A DNA stretch of 64,000 nt from Neisseria sicca (GTDB taxonomy: Bacteria > Pseudomonadota > Gammaproteobacteria > Burkholderiales > Neisseriaceae): positions 620,001 to 684,000 of the forward strand of contig NZ_POXG01000001.1 of NCBI RefSeq assembly GCF_003044565.1. The letters run 5' to 3'. This document shows, piece by piece, positions 54,326-63,397 of this stretch (position 1 is the stretch's first letter; every line of letters begins with the position of its first letter). A model generated the notes under the pieces. It ran no database searches and was not told the DNA's origin. It saw only the letters and a program-made list of their open reading frames with translations. A program made the translations under genes and the position numbers.

Positions 54326-54663
54326 GGCTATCCTAAAAAGACAACAACGCGCACGCCTGAACAGTTTTCAGACGACCTGAAGCAAAGGAAAGTAACGATA
54401 CGGGAAATGTGAAGTTACAGGGTTGTCGCAAGCATCTTGCTTGTAGTTAACATCGACGACAACCTGCACAGAAAGGCTTGGCAAATAAGCAAGCAATAAA
54501 AGAAACGCGCCCGAAACGGCGTTTTAGGTTGGAAGACGATGGCTTCGTATAAAAAGGCGAACGGCGGATAATAAAGTAGAACCCTGCCGAGGTCAAGCAA
54601 AACAGACTTTTTTCGCAAAATCAAGCTATAATGACGCATCAATCAACTTACCGTAAAGCCGTC
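54326..54663. promoter_or_regulatory. Divergent region between helicase and lipoprotein genes
   Basis: 338 bases; no gene. An inverse DUS lies at about 54367-54378. TATAAT at 54627-54632 is a likely -10 for the lipoprotein gene 32 bases downstream. CAAGCATCTTGCTTG at 54429-54443 is a small hairpin of unknown meaning. Confidence 0.4.
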
Positions 54664-55059
54664 ATGAACCTTCTCAAAACCGCCGCCCTATTACCCACCC
54701 TTACCGTGTCCCTGTTATTGAGCGCGTGCGGCGGTTCGGAAGCCTATCGCGGCGAATGGAAGGCAATGGCGCCCGACGGCTCGAAAGCCCAAATCAGCTT
54801 CGCGGAAAAAAGTTTTACCGTAAAAGACGAAAAAGGCGCGCAAACCGTTTACGAATACACCCAAAACAAATACCAATATGAAAACGGCAGAACCAGCTAC
54901 GGCATTGATATTAAAAACAGCTCTGAAATGCTGATTATTTTTCCGTTTAAAGGCAACGAGACCCGTGCCGCCATGACCGCGCCCGACAATACGCTTATTT
55001 ATACCCTTGACCGCAACAACTACGTCCCCGCCCAAGAATTCTGGAAACTTCCCCGATAA
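54664..55059 (+). CDS. Small lipoprotein, function unknown
   Basis: 131 residues from ATG 54664. Lipoprotein signal MNLLKTAALLPTLTVSLLLS with lipobox LSAC directly after. The mature part is a small beta-rich domain (AYRGEWKAMAPDGSKAQISF, EKSFTVKDEKGAQTVYEYTQ, LIYTLDRNNYVPAQEFWKLP), resembling simple lipocalin-like / DUF-type lipoproteins. No family assigned. It is 14 bases upstream of the methyltransferase gene, separated by a GCC-type DUS, so probably the same transcript. Confidence 0.8.
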   Translation: MNLLKTAALLPTLTVSLLLSACGGSEAYRGEWKAMAPDGSKAQISFAEKSFTVKDEKGAQTVYEYTQNKYQYENGRTSYGIDIKNSSEMLIIFPFKGNETRAAMTAPDNTLIYTLDRNNYVPAQEFWKLPR

Positions 55060-55073
55060 GGCCGTCTGAAACC

Positions 55074-56021
55074 ATGACCGACATCACTCCCTTCGCCAAC
55101 CGCATGGGCAAAAACATCAAACACCTCATGAAATGGGCGAAACGCAACGGCATCGAAGCCTGGCGCATTTACGACCGCGACATCCCCCAATTCCCCTTTG
55201 CCGTCGATGTTTACGGCGACCAAATCCACCTTCAGGAATACGATACCGGCTGGCTGATGCAGCCCAAAGAATACGAAGCGTGGCTTGCCGAAGTATTGGA
55301 AGCCGTCGCCTTCGTTACCGGTTTTGCGCCCGAACAAATCCACCTCAAACGCCGCGAACGCCAAAAAGGCCTGCAGCAATACGAAAAAACCGGCAAAACC
55401 GGCGACGATTTCGTCATCACCGAAAACGGCCGCAAGTTTTGGGTCAACCTCGACAAATACCTCGACACCGGCCTCTTTCTCGACCACCGCAACACGCGCA
55501 AAAAAGTCGGCGAAACCGCAGCGGGCAAACGCTTCCTCAACCTGTTTTCCTACACCGGCAGCTTCACCGTCTATGCAGCCACCGGCGGCGCAACGTCCAG
55601 CGAAACCGTCGATTTGTCCAACACTTATCTCGATTGGGCAAAACGCAATTTCGAGCTCAACGGCATCAGCCCCGAACAACACCAAATCGTCCGTGCCGAC
55701 GTGTTCCAATACCTGCAAAACACCGCCGCCGAAGGCAAACAGTTCGACCTTATCGTCATGGATCCGCCCAGTTTCTCCAACAGCAAAAAGATGCTCGACA
55801 TCCTCGATATCCAGCGCGACCACAAAAAATTAATTGACGGCGCAATGAACCTACTCGCTTCAGACGGCATTTTGTACTTCTCCAACAACTTGCGCAGCTT
55901 CGTCTTGGACGACTCGGTATCAGAACAATACGCCGTCAAAGACATTTCCAAACAATCCGTTCCCGACGATTTCCGCAACAAGAAAATCCATCAATGCTGG
56001 GAAATCAGACACAAAGCCTGA
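55074..56021 (+). CDS. RlmK-like class I SAM methyltransferase (23S rRNA m7G type)
   Basis: 315 residues. N-terminal THUMP-less RNA-binding lead (MTDITPFANRMGKNIKHLMK, YDRDIPQFPFAVDVYGDQIH) is the same as in the C-terminal half of E. coli RlmKL (YcbY). SAM domain: FLDHRNTRKKV, FLNLFSYTGSFTVYAATGGA, then DLIVMDPPSFSNSKKMLDIL (motif IV). RlmK methylates G2069 of 23S rRNA to m7G. Here it is a stand-alone protein, as in many betaproteobacteria. The rRNA target is inferred from homology only. Confidence 0.88.
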   Translation: MTDITPFANRMGKNIKHLMKWAKRNGIEAWRIYDRDIPQFPFAVDVYGDQIHLQEYDTGWLMQPKEYEAWLAEVLEAVAFVTGFAPEQIHLKRRERQKGLQQYEKTGKTGDDFVITENGRKFWVNLDKYLDTGLFLDHRNTRKKVGETAAGKRFLNLFSYTGSFTVYAATGGATSSETVDLSNTYLDWAKRNFELNGISPEQHQIVRADVFQYLQNTAAEGKQFDLIVMDPPSFSNSKKMLDILDIQRDHKKLIDGAMNLLASDGILYFSNNLRSFVLDDSVSEQYAVKDISKQSVPDDFRNKKIHQCWEIRHKA

Positions 56022-56391
56022 CCATCCTCAGTCGTTGCTTGAAAGCCCCAACGCTTTATCCGACTTTACTTTTCAGACGACCTCTCAGGCTTATACGTCC
56101 AAAGGTCGTCTGAAAACTGGCAAAACGGCTTTCAGACGACCTCATCAAGCTTGATTCAAGCCCCCTCATCCCCATTTTCAGCCTATAAAACGGGTTGGGA
56201 TACCATCTGTCACTCAGCTATATAGTGGATTAAATTTAAATCAGGACAAGGTGACGAAGCCGCAGACAGTACAGATAGTACGGCAAGGCGAGGCAACGCC
56301 GTACTGGTTTAAAGTTAATCCACTATACAAGTCCCGCCCCGCTTCACGGTATAATCAGCCCCATATCACTTCACAACAAGGAACACACAAG
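56022..56391. promoter_or_regulatory. Intergenic region with DUS hairpin, Correia element and candidate promoter
   Basis: 370 bases. DUS hairpin at 56103-56142 (terminator of the methyltransferase), a 107-bp Correia element at 56221-56327, then TATAAT at 56350-56355, about 37 bases before the metallopeptidase ATG. The right end of the element sits where the -35 would be, so it may contribute the promoter. Confidence 0.45.
56221..56327. repeat. Internally deleted Correia element (107 bp)
   Basis: Intact ends (TATAGTGGATTAAATTTAAA and AAAGTTAATCCACTATA). Compared with the 157-bp copies in this window, 50 bases are missing between GATAGTACGG and CAAGGCGAGG. This matches the well-known short CREE class. 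Confidence 0.95.
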
Positions 56392-57228
56392 ATGGATTGG
56401 AAAGGACGCGAACAGAGTCAAAACGTAGAAGACCGACGCGGCAGCAGTGGAGGCGGCGGTGGAAGAACGCCCGGCATCCTCGGCATCATCGTCGTTTTGG
56501 TCGGTGCTTATTACGGCGTCGATTTGAGCGGCTTGGTCGGCACGCCTTCCATGGGTACAGGCTCGACCCAAACCTCCCAGCTCAAACCTCAGGAAGAAGC
56601 CGAGCTGAACGAACTTGCCCGCGTCGTCCTCGCCGATACGGAAAAAGCTTGGGGCAGCTATTTCAAACAACACGGACAAAATTACACCCCGACCACGCTG
56701 GTGTTATACAACGGCGGCACATCCACAGCCTGTGGCATGGGTCAATCGGCAATGGGTCCGTTTTACTGCCCGGGCGACCAAAAAGTCTATCTCGACTTAG
56801 ACTTCTATAGAGATATGCAGACCAAACTCAACTCTGCCAGCGATGCCGCGTTTGCCTACGTCATTGCACACGAAGTCGGGCACCACGTTCAAAACCTGCT
56901 CGGTATCCTGCCCAAAGTCCACAGAATGCAGCAACAGGTCGGCAAAAAAGAAGCTAACGCCCTTTCCGTCAAACTCGAATTGCAGGCGGACTGCTACGCG
57001 GGCATTTGGGGGCATTACGCCGTCAACAATAATATCTTCAAAGCCGAAGACATCACTAAAGCCATGCTGGCTGCCGAATCCGTCGGCGATGACCGCCTGC
57101 AGAAAGAGGGGCAGGGCTACGTCGTTCCCGACAGTTTTACACACGGCTCGTCCGAACAGCGCATGGCATGGCTCAAACGCGGTTTGGACAGCGGCGACAT
57201 CAACCAATGCAACACTTTCGGTAACTGA
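56392..57228 (+). CDS. YpfJ-family neutral zinc metallopeptidase
   Basis: 278 residues from ATG 56392. Basic, glycine-rich N-terminus (MDWKGREQSQNVEDRRGSSG), one TM anchor (ILGIIVVLVGAYYGVDLSGL), then a periplasmic domain with zinc motif VIAHEVGHHVQNLLG and downstream ELQADCYAGIWGHYAV (third ligand Glu/Asp). CGMGQSAMGPFYCPGDQKVY is the conserved cysteine pair of this family (YpfJ / KPN_02809). Function unknown. Own DUS terminator follows. Confidence 0.92.
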   Translation: MDWKGREQSQNVEDRRGSSGGGGGRTPGILGIIVVLVGAYYGVDLSGLVGTPSMGTGSTQTSQLKPQEEAELNELARVVLADTEKAWGSYFKQHGQNYTPTTLVLYNGGTSTACGMGQSAMGPFYCPGDQKVYLDLDFYRDMQTKLNSASDAAFAYVIAHEVGHHVQNLLGILPKVHRMQQQVGKKEANALSVKLELQADCYAGIWGHYAVNNNIFKAEDITKAMLAAESVGDDRLQKEGQGYVVPDSFTHGSSEQRMAWLKRGLDSGDINQCNTFGN

Positions 57229-57266
57229 TTGAAACCGCAGCAAATGTTATTTGATATAACCCCCAA

Positions 57267-57294
57267 AGGTCGTCTGAAAGCCTTCAGACGACCT
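57267..57294 (+). terminator. DUS-pair terminator after the metallopeptidase gene
   Basis: AGGTCGTCTGAA (57267-57278) and its inverse (57283-57294), loop of four bases. TAGAAT at 57306-57311 may be the -10 for the next gene. Confidence 0.7.
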
Positions 57295-57348
57295 TTGCCT
57301 ATGTTAGAATAAGCCCGTTTTCCATTCACAATCACAAAGGAAACCATC

Positions 57349-58731
57349 ATGGCAAATATTGCCCGCGACATCTTCAAAGCCTACGACATCCGAGGCATTG
57401 TCGGCAAAACCCTGACCAACGAAGCCGCCTACCTTATCGGCAAAGCCATCGCCACCCAAGCCGCCGAAAAAGGCATCACCCGCATCGCACTCGGACGCGA
57501 CGGACGCTTGAGCGGTCCCGAATTGATGGAACACATCCAACGCGGCTTTACCGACAGCTGCATCGACGTCCTCAATGTCGGCATGGTCGCCACCCCCATG
57601 CTTTATTTCGCCGCCATCAACGAATGCGGTGGCAGCGGCGTGATGATTACCGGCAGCCACAACCCGCCCGATTACAACGGTTTCAAAATGATGCTCGGCG
57701 GCGAGACCCTCGCAGGCGAAGCCATCCAAGAGTTGCTCGCCCTGATCGAAGCCGACAAACTGACCGCTTCCGACAAAAAAGGCAGCGTCACTGAAAAAGA
57801 CATCTCAAGCGAATACCATAACCACATCGTCGGCCACATCAAACTCAAACGCCCGATGAAAATCGCCATCGACGCGGGCAACGGCGTAGGCGGCGCGTTC
57901 GCAGGCAAACTCTATAAAGGCTTGGGCAACGAAGTAACCGAACTTTTCTGCGAAGTGGACGGCAATTTCCCCAACCACCATCCCGACCCATCCAAACCGA
58001 AAAACCTGCAAGATTTGATTGCCGCACTGAAAAACAGCGATGCCGAAATCGGCTTGGCGTTTGACGGCGATGCCGACCGCTTGGGCGTCGTCACCAAAGA
58101 CGGCAACATCATCTATCCCGACCGCCAGTTGATGCTGTTCGCCCAAGACGTTTTAAGCCGCAATCCCGGCGCGAAAGTCATCTTCGACGTGAAATCCACC
58201 CGCCTGCTGGCTCCGTGGATTAAAGAACACGGCGGCGAACCCGTCATGGAAAAAACCGGCCACAGCTTCATCAAGTCCGCTATGAAAAAAACCGGCGCGC
58301 TGGTTGCCGGCGAAATGAGCGGACACGTCTTCTTCAAAGAACGCTGGTTCGGCTTCGACGACGGTCTGTATGCCGGTGCGCGCCTCTTGGAAATCCTGTC
58401 CGCCTTCGACAATCCGTCTGAAGTGTTAAACAACCTGCCGCAAAGCATTTCCACGCCCGAACTCAATATCGACCTGCCCGAAGGCAGCAACGGCCATCAG
58501 GTTATCGACGAACTCGCCGCCAAAGCCAAATTCGAAGGCGCGACCGAAATCATCACCATCGACGGTCTGCGCGTCGAATTCCCCGATGGCTTCGGTCTGA
58601 TGCGCGCTTCCAATACCACGCCGATTTTGGTGTTGCGCTTCGAGGCAGATTCCGACGAAGCCATTGAGCGGATTCAAAACCAGTTTAAAGCCGTCATCGA
58701 AAGCAATCCCGCGCTTAAATGGCCGCTGTAA
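57349..58731 (+). CDS. pgm: Phosphoglucomutase / phosphomannomutase
   Basis: Interconverts alpha-hexose-1- and 6-phosphates, feeding UDP-glucose, lipooligosaccharide and glycan synthesis. 460 residues of the AlgC/PGM-PMM type. Blocks: DIFKAYDIRGIVGKT start, GRDGRLSGPELM, phosphoserine loop VMITGSHNPPDYNGFKMML, metal loop LAFDGDADRLGVV, sugar-specificity loop AGEMSGHVFFKERWF and the phosphate-binding MRASNTTPILVLRFEAD. In N. gonorrhoeae and N. meningitidis the homologue is Pgm, needed for LOS. ATG after AAAGGAAACCATC. Amylosucrase follows after 660 bases. Confidence 0.95.
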   Translation: MANIARDIFKAYDIRGIVGKTLTNEAAYLIGKAIATQAAEKGITRIALGRDGRLSGPELMEHIQRGFTDSCIDVLNVGMVATPMLYFAAINECGGSGVMITGSHNPPDYNGFKMMLGGETLAGEAIQELLALIEADKLTASDKKGSVTEKDISSEYHNHIVGHIKLKRPMKIAIDAGNGVGGAFAGKLYKGLGNEVTELFCEVDGNFPNHHPDPSKPKNLQDLIAALKNSDAEIGLAFDGDADRLGVVTKDGNIIYPDRQLMLFAQDVLSRNPGAKVIFDVKSTRLLAPWIKEHGGEPVMEKTGHSFIKSAMKKTGALVAGEMSGHVFFKERWFGFDDGLYAGARLLEILSAFDNPSEVLNNLPQSISTPELNIDLPEGSNGHQVIDELAAKAKFEGATEIITIDGLRVEFPDGFGLMRASNTTPILVLRFEADSDEAIERIQNQFKAVIESNPALKWPL

Positions 58732-58755
58732 ACGGTTAACGCTTTAAATCCCAAA

Positions 58756-58796
58756 AGGTCGTCTGAAAACCGATATTGCAGGTTTTCAGACGACCT
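58756..58796 (+). terminator. DUS-pair terminator after pgm
   Basis: AGGTCGTCTGAA (58756-58767) and its inverse (58785-58796), followed by TTTTATAG, where the T-run leads into the mini-Correia element. Confidence 0.8.
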
Positions 58797-58798
58797 TT

Positions 58799-58868
58799 TA
58801 TAGTGGATTAACTTTAAATCAGGACAAGACGAAGCAACACCGTACTGGTTTAAAGTTAATCCACTATA
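58799..58868. repeat. 70-bp minimal Correia element
   Basis: TATAGTGGATTAACTTTAAA at the left and TTTAAAGTTAATCCACTATA at the right (perfect 20-bp inverted ends); only 30 bases between them. The smallest of the Correia-type copies here, presumably an internal deletion derivative. Confidence 0.9.
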
Positions 58869-59390
58869 TTTCGATGTTTCCGCTCTTTAAACTCAGTCAG
58901 GGCAACGCCCTACTATTCCAAGCCAATACGCCCAAACTTCCCCATCAAAGACCTTTGACTTCCATCAAACAAAATTATCTTCTTCAAAAAACGCCCGTTG
59001 TCCTTTACCCAAGAAAATAAATGCGTTCACATCCTTATCAAATACTCAAATATTGCTTATTGGATAAATACACAGCCGACGCATCGGCAAATTATTGTTC
59101 AAAACATAAAAAAATAGAGCCATTTATATAAAAATTAACCACCCAATTAACATTAAATACCAAGCATTCAAACCCACTCCAACCCATACGAAAAAATCCA
59201 CACCGTTTTCAGACGACCCCAACCCGATTAAAAGCCTATTTTCCCAAGCATTTCAGGCTACTATGCACAAACAGCTTCTTACAGTATGATGGACTTCTCA
59301 ATTTTGCCTTAAGCCTGCATGAGTTTCCGCAGCGCAGGCAGCAGGAATCAGGCTTCCAAACAAATCCAACCTCAACTCGGAGTAAACATC

Positions 59391-61301
59391 ATGTTGACCC
59401 AGACCCAACAGGTCGATTTGACCCTGCATCATCTCAAAGAGCGCGCCTTGGCAGAATATAGCCCACAACAGCGTGCGACCGTCGAAGCTTCCGAAGACTG
59501 GAAACAGTTTGACAGACGTTTGAACGAGCATTTTCCCAAGCTGATGCACGAGCTGGACAACGTTTACAACGACAACGAAGCCGTCCTGCCCATGCTGGAA
59601 CAACTGATTGCACAAGCATGGCAAAGCTATTCCCAACGCGACAAGTCTCTGAAAGCGATTGATGCCGCGCGTGAGAGCGATCCCGATTGGATTTTGTCCA
59701 ACAAACAGGTCGGCGGCGTGTGTTATGTCGATTTGTTCGCGGGCGATTTGAAAGGCTTAAAAGCCAAAATCCCTTATTTTCAAGAGCTAGGGCTGACTTA
59801 TCTGCACATGATGCCCCTGTTTAAATGTCCCGAAGGCAAAAGCGACGGCGGCTATGCAGTCAGCAGCTACCGCGATGTCAATCCTGCTTTGGGTACGATA
59901 GACGATTTGCGCGATGTCATTGCCGCGCTGCACGAAGCGGGTATTTCCGCCGTCGTCGATTTCATCTTCAACCACACTTCCAACGAACACGAATGGGCGA
60001 AAGGCTGCGCCGCCGGCAATCCGCTTTTCGACAATTTCTACTACATCTTCCCCGACCGCTGGATGCCCGACCAATACGACCGCACCCTGCGCGAAATCTT
60101 CCCCGATCAGCATCCGGGCGGCTTCTCCCAATTAGAAGACGGACGCTGGGTATGGACGACGTTCAATTCCTTCCAATGGGATTTGAATTACAGCAATCCT
60201 TGGGTATTCCGCGCCATGGCGGGCGAAATGATGTTCCTCGCCAATTTGGGCGTTGACATCCTGCGTATGGACGCCGTTGCCTTCATTTGGAAACAAATGG
60301 GCACTTGCTGCGAAAACCTGCCACAAGCCCATGCCTTAATCCGCGCATTCAACGCCGTCATGCGCATCGCTGCACCTGCCGTGTTCTTCAAATCCGAAGC
60401 TATCGTCCACCCCGACCAAGTCGTCCAATACATCGGACAAGACGAATGCCAAATCGGCTACAACCCGCTGCAAATGGCATTGTTGTGGAACACCCTCGCC
60501 ACCCGCGAGGTCAACCTGCTCCACCAAGCCCTTTCCTACCGCCACAACCTGCCCAACCATACCGCATGGGTCAACTACGTCCGCAGCCATGACGACATCG
60601 GCTGGACGTTCGCCGACGAAGACGCATCGCAATTCGGCATCCACGGCTACGACCACCGCCAATTCCTCAACCGTTTCTTCGTCAACCATTTCGACGGCAG
60701 CTTCGCGCGCGGCGTCCCTTTCCAATACAACCCCAACACCGGCGACTGCCGCGTCAGCGGCACTGCCGCCGCCCTCGCCGGTCTGGCGCAACACGACCCA
60801 CACGCCGTTGACCGCATCAAACTCTTGTACAGCATCGTCCTGAGTACCGGCGGTCTGCCGCTGATTTATCTCGGCGACGAAGTCGGCACGCTCAACGACG
60901 ACGACTGGTCAAGCGACAGCAATAAGAGCGACGACAGCCGCTGGGCGCACCGTCCGCGTTACAACGCCGAGTTGTACGAACAACGCCACGACTCATCAAC
61001 CGCGGCAGGACAAATCTATCAAGGTCTGCGTCACATGATAGACATCCGTCAAAACAACCCGCGCTTGGGCGGCGGCCGTCTGGTTACCTTCAACACCAAC
61101 AACAAACACATCATCGGCTACATCCGCAACAACGCGCTTTTGGCGTTCGGCAACTTCAGCGAACACGCGCAAACCATCAGCGCGCACACCCTGCAAGCCA
61201 TGCCCGCCCGCGCCAAAGACCTCATCAGCGGCGAGACCGTGGCACTGAATCAGGATTTGGTGCTGCGCCCCTACCAAGTGATGTGGCTCGAAATTGCCTG
61301 A
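59391..61301 (+). CDS. ams: Amylosucrase (GH13)
   Basis: Builds alpha-1,4-glucan from sucrose without nucleotide sugar, releasing fructose. 636 residues, the same length as the N. polysaccharea enzyme, and very similar to it by memory. ATG at 59391 after CTCGGAGTAAACATC. Catalytic blocks: nucleophile Asp in [18 protein letters not shown], acid/base Glu in [15 protein letters not shown], transition-state Asp in [37 protein letters not shown] and [16 protein letters not shown] are GH13 motif I. No signal peptide, though the neisserial enzyme is reported as secreted. Own DUS terminator. Confidence 0.95.
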   Translation: MLTQTQQVDLTLHHLKERALAEYSPQQRATVEASEDWKQFDRRLNEHFPKLMHELDNVYNDNEAVLPMLEQLIAQAWQSYSQRDKSLKAIDAARESDPDWILSNKQVGGVCYVDLFAGDLKGLKAKIPYFQELGLTYLHMMPLFKCPEGKSDGGYAVSSYRDVNPALGTIDDLRDVIAALHEAGISAVVDFIFNHTSNEHEWAKGCAAGNPLFDNFYYIFPDRWMPDQYDRTLREIFPDQHPGGFSQLEDGRWVWTTFNSFQWDLNYSNPWVFRAMAGEMMFLANLGVDILRMDAVAFIWKQMGTCCENLPQAHALIRAFNAVMRIAAPAVFFKSEAIVHPDQVVQYIGQDECQIGYNPLQMALLWNTLATREVNLLHQALSYRHNLPNHTAWVNYVRSHDDIGWTFADEDASQFGIHGYDHRQFLNRFFVNHFDGSFARGVPFQYNPNTGDCRVSGTAAALAGLAQHDPHAVDRIKLLYSIVLSTGGLPLIYLGDEVGTLNDDDWSSDSNKSDDSRWAHRPRYNAELYEQRHDSSTAAGQIYQGLRHMIDIRQNNPRLGGGRLVTFNTNNKHIIGYIRNNALLAFGNFSEHAQTISAHTLQAMPARAKDLISGETVALNQDLVLRPYQVMWLEIA

Positions 61302-61326
61302 TGATTGAAGCGACTTAAAAACGCAA

Positions 61327-61367
61327 AGGTCGTCTGAAAACCGGTATTTTCCGTTTTCAGACGACCT
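61327..61367 (+). terminator. DUS-pair terminator after amylosucrase
   Basis: AGGTCGTCTGAA (61327-61338) and its inverse (61356-61367), then TTTTTGAC. Confidence 0.8.
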
Positions 61368-61413
61368 TTTTGACAAAACTGATGTTCCACACATAATCTG
61401 TCCGCCGCCTTTT

Positions 61414-61569
61414 TATAGTGGATTAAATTTAAACCAGTACGGCGTTGCCTCGTCTTAGCTCAAAGAGAACGATTCTCTAAGGTGCTGAAGCACCAAGTGA
61501 ATCGGTTCCGTACTATTTGTACTGTCTGCGGCTTCTTCGCCTTGTCCTGATTTTTGTTAATCCACTATA
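61414..61569. repeat. Correia repeat-enclosed element (156 bp), inverted orientation
   Basis: Left end TATAGTGGATTAAATTTAAA, right end TTTTTGTTAATCCACTATA. Internal orientation is opposite to the copy at 63197. Confidence 0.95.
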
Positions 61570-61723
61570 CATGATGAGCGCAAGTTCATTCCCTGATTCC
61601 CAATCCAACAAATAAATCTCTAAAAAATCGTCATTCAACAGCCATTCGGTTCGCATCCCAAAGCCTGAAAGAGCAAGCCGCCTTTCAGACGACCTCCTGC
61701 CAAATCAGTTACAATTCATCCCT

Positions 61724-63142
61724 ATGAACACAACCGAATCAAACGTTTCGGAAACGCCGCCCGTCCGCCCGTCCCGCTGGCTACCGCTGCTTTTGGCGAT
61801 TGCGATTTTCATGCAGATGCTGGACGCGACGATTCTGAACACCGCCCTGCCCGAAATTGCCAAAGATTTCCAAGTATCGCCGCTCAATATGCAGCTGGCG
61901 GCGATTTCCTATACGCTGACCGTCGCCCTGCTGATTCCTTTAAGCGGCTATTTGGTGGACAGGTTCGGCACTAAAAACGTATTTTTCGGCTCGGTCGGCA
62001 TTTTCATGCTTGGATCGGCATTGTGTGCAGCGGCAACCAATCTGCCCATGCTGGTGATGGCGCGGGTGATTCAGGGCATAGGCGGGTCGATGTTGGTACC
62101 CGTGCCGCGCCTAACGATTTTGCGCGTGTACGACAAATCCCAACTCTTAAACGCCATCAATTATGCCGTAATGCCCGCGCTGATCGGCCCGATATTCGGT
62201 CCTTTGGTCGGCGGCTATTTGGTCGAATACGCATCTTGGCATTGGATTTTCCTGCTGAACCTGCCCATAGGGCTGCTTGGCGTCTTGCTGGGCTGGCGGA
62301 TTATGCCCGATGTCAAAGGCGAAAATACCACGCTGGACTTGAGCGGCTACCTGACTTTCGCTTCGGCGGCGTGTCTCTTGATGTTGGCAGTGGAAATGGT
62401 GTCCCACTCTGGCGCAGTTTGGTTTTCGCTCTTGCTCGCCATCGGCGGTACGGCATTCGCCCTGCTCTACTACCGCCACATGAAAACCGCCGCCAACCCG
62501 ATTTATGCGGCGGATTTGTTCCAAGTCCGCACCTTCCGACTGGGTCTGACAGGCAACCTGTTCAGCAGGCTCGGCATCAGTTCCATCCCCTTTTTGCTGC
62601 CGCTATTGTTTCAAGTCGCATTCGGATTTGCCGCCAGCATATCCGGCTGGCTGGTCGCCCCCGTCGCTTTCGCCTCGCTTGCCGTCAAACCGCTCATCAA
62701 ACCCCTGATGTCGCGCTTTGGCTACCGCAGCGTGTTGATTTGGAACACGCGCCTCCTCGCCATATTGATTATGCTGCTTGCCCTACCCGACGCGGACACG
62801 TCCTTAAGCGTATGGATTGTCCTGCTGCTCCTCATCGGCATCTGCAACTCCATCCAATTCTCCGCCATGAACACCCTGACCATCGCCGACCTGCGCGCGC
62901 ACCAAACCGGCAGCGGCAACAGCCTGATGGCAGTCAACCAACAACTCGCCATCAGCCTCGGCATTGCGCTCGGCGCGCTTATCCTGCAAAACTGGTCACA
63001 AAGCAGCTTCACCGCAGGCAACCTCCACCTTTCATTCCGCCTTACCCTGCTTTCCATCGGCTTGATTACCCTCGTCTCCAGCATCATATTCAGCCGCCTG
63101 CACATTTCCGATGGACGCAATCTAACGACTTCAAAAAAATAG
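61724..63142 (+). CDS. DHA2-family MFS drug exporter
   Basis: 472-residue inner-membrane proton antiporter, about 14 hydrophobic segments beginning LPLLLAIAIFMQMLDATILN. Signatures: D-A-T-I-L-N-T-A-L-P in TM1, the loop motif A-like GYLVDRFGTKNVFFG, RVIQGIGGSMLVPVPRLTIL and antiporter motif C in IGPIFGPLVGGYLVEY. Similar to the MdtD/HsrA group. No TetR/MarR regulator or membrane-fusion partner is adjacent. Substrate unknown. Start ATG has no good ribosome-binding site, so an earlier or later start cannot be excluded. Confidence 0.9.
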   Translation: MNTTESNVSETPPVRPSRWLPLLLAIAIFMQMLDATILNTALPEIAKDFQVSPLNMQLAAISYTLTVALLIPLSGYLVDRFGTKNVFFGSVGIFMLGSALCAAATNLPMLVMARVIQGIGGSMLVPVPRLTILRVYDKSQLLNAINYAVMPALIGPIFGPLVGGYLVEYASWHWIFLLNLPIGLLGVLLGWRIMPDVKGENTTLDLSGYLTFASAACLLMLAVEMVSHSGAVWFSLLLAIGGTAFALLYYRHMKTAANPIYAADLFQVRTFRLGLTGNLFSRLGISSIPFLLPLLFQVAFGFAASISGWLVAPVAFASLAVKPLIKPLMSRFGYRSVLIWNTRLLAILIMLLALPDADTSLSVWIVLLLLIGICNSIQFSAMNTLTIADLRAHQTGSGNSLMAVNQQLAISLGIALGALILQNWSQSSFTAGNLHLSFRLTLLSIGLITLVSSIIFSRLHISDGRNLTTSKK

Positions 63143-63196
63143 GTTAAAATGCGAACCGTATAAACATCGAACTTCTTTTCAGACGACCCTTCTAAA

Positions 63197-63352
63197 TATA
63201 GTGGATTAACAAAAATCAGGACAAGGCGACGAAGCCGCAGACAGTACAGATAGTACAGAACCGATTCACTTGGTGCTTCAGCACCTTAGAGAATCGTTCT
63301 CTTTGAGCTAAGGCGAGGCAACGCCGTACTGGTTTAAAGTTAATCCAATATA
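63197..63352. repeat. Correia repeat-enclosed element (156 bp)
   Basis: Left end TATAGTGGATTAACAAAAAT, right end AAAGTTAATCCAATATA (one change). It lies immediately before the phospholipase D gene and may provide its promoter. Confidence 0.95.
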
Positions 63353-63397
63353 AAAACACCGTTTCAGCGCAGAAGGTCGTCTGAAACACCCTCAAGA

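Larger units (their letters stand above)
58732..59390. promoter_or_regulatory. Long intergenic region upstream of amylosucrase
   Basis: About 660 bases; no gene. Contains the pgm terminator (58756-58796), a 70-bp mini-Correia element (58799-58868), an AT-rich stretch (58930-59150) and an inverse DUS near 59208. The amylosucrase promoter should lie in the last 200 bases, but no clear -35/-10 pair was found. Confidence 0.5.
61302..61723. other. Intergenic region after amylosucrase
   Basis: 422 bases; no gene. Contains the terminator (61327-61367), a 156-bp Correia element (61414-61569), an inverse DUS near 61684, and TACAAT at 61710-61715 close to the drug-exporter start. That position leaves little leader, so it may not be the real promoter. 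Confidence 0.5.

Noticed and set aside
62023-63147. 374-codon frame overlapping the drug exporter
   Set aside because: Low-complexity Arg/His/Pro-rich translation in the wrong frame of a clear membrane protein.
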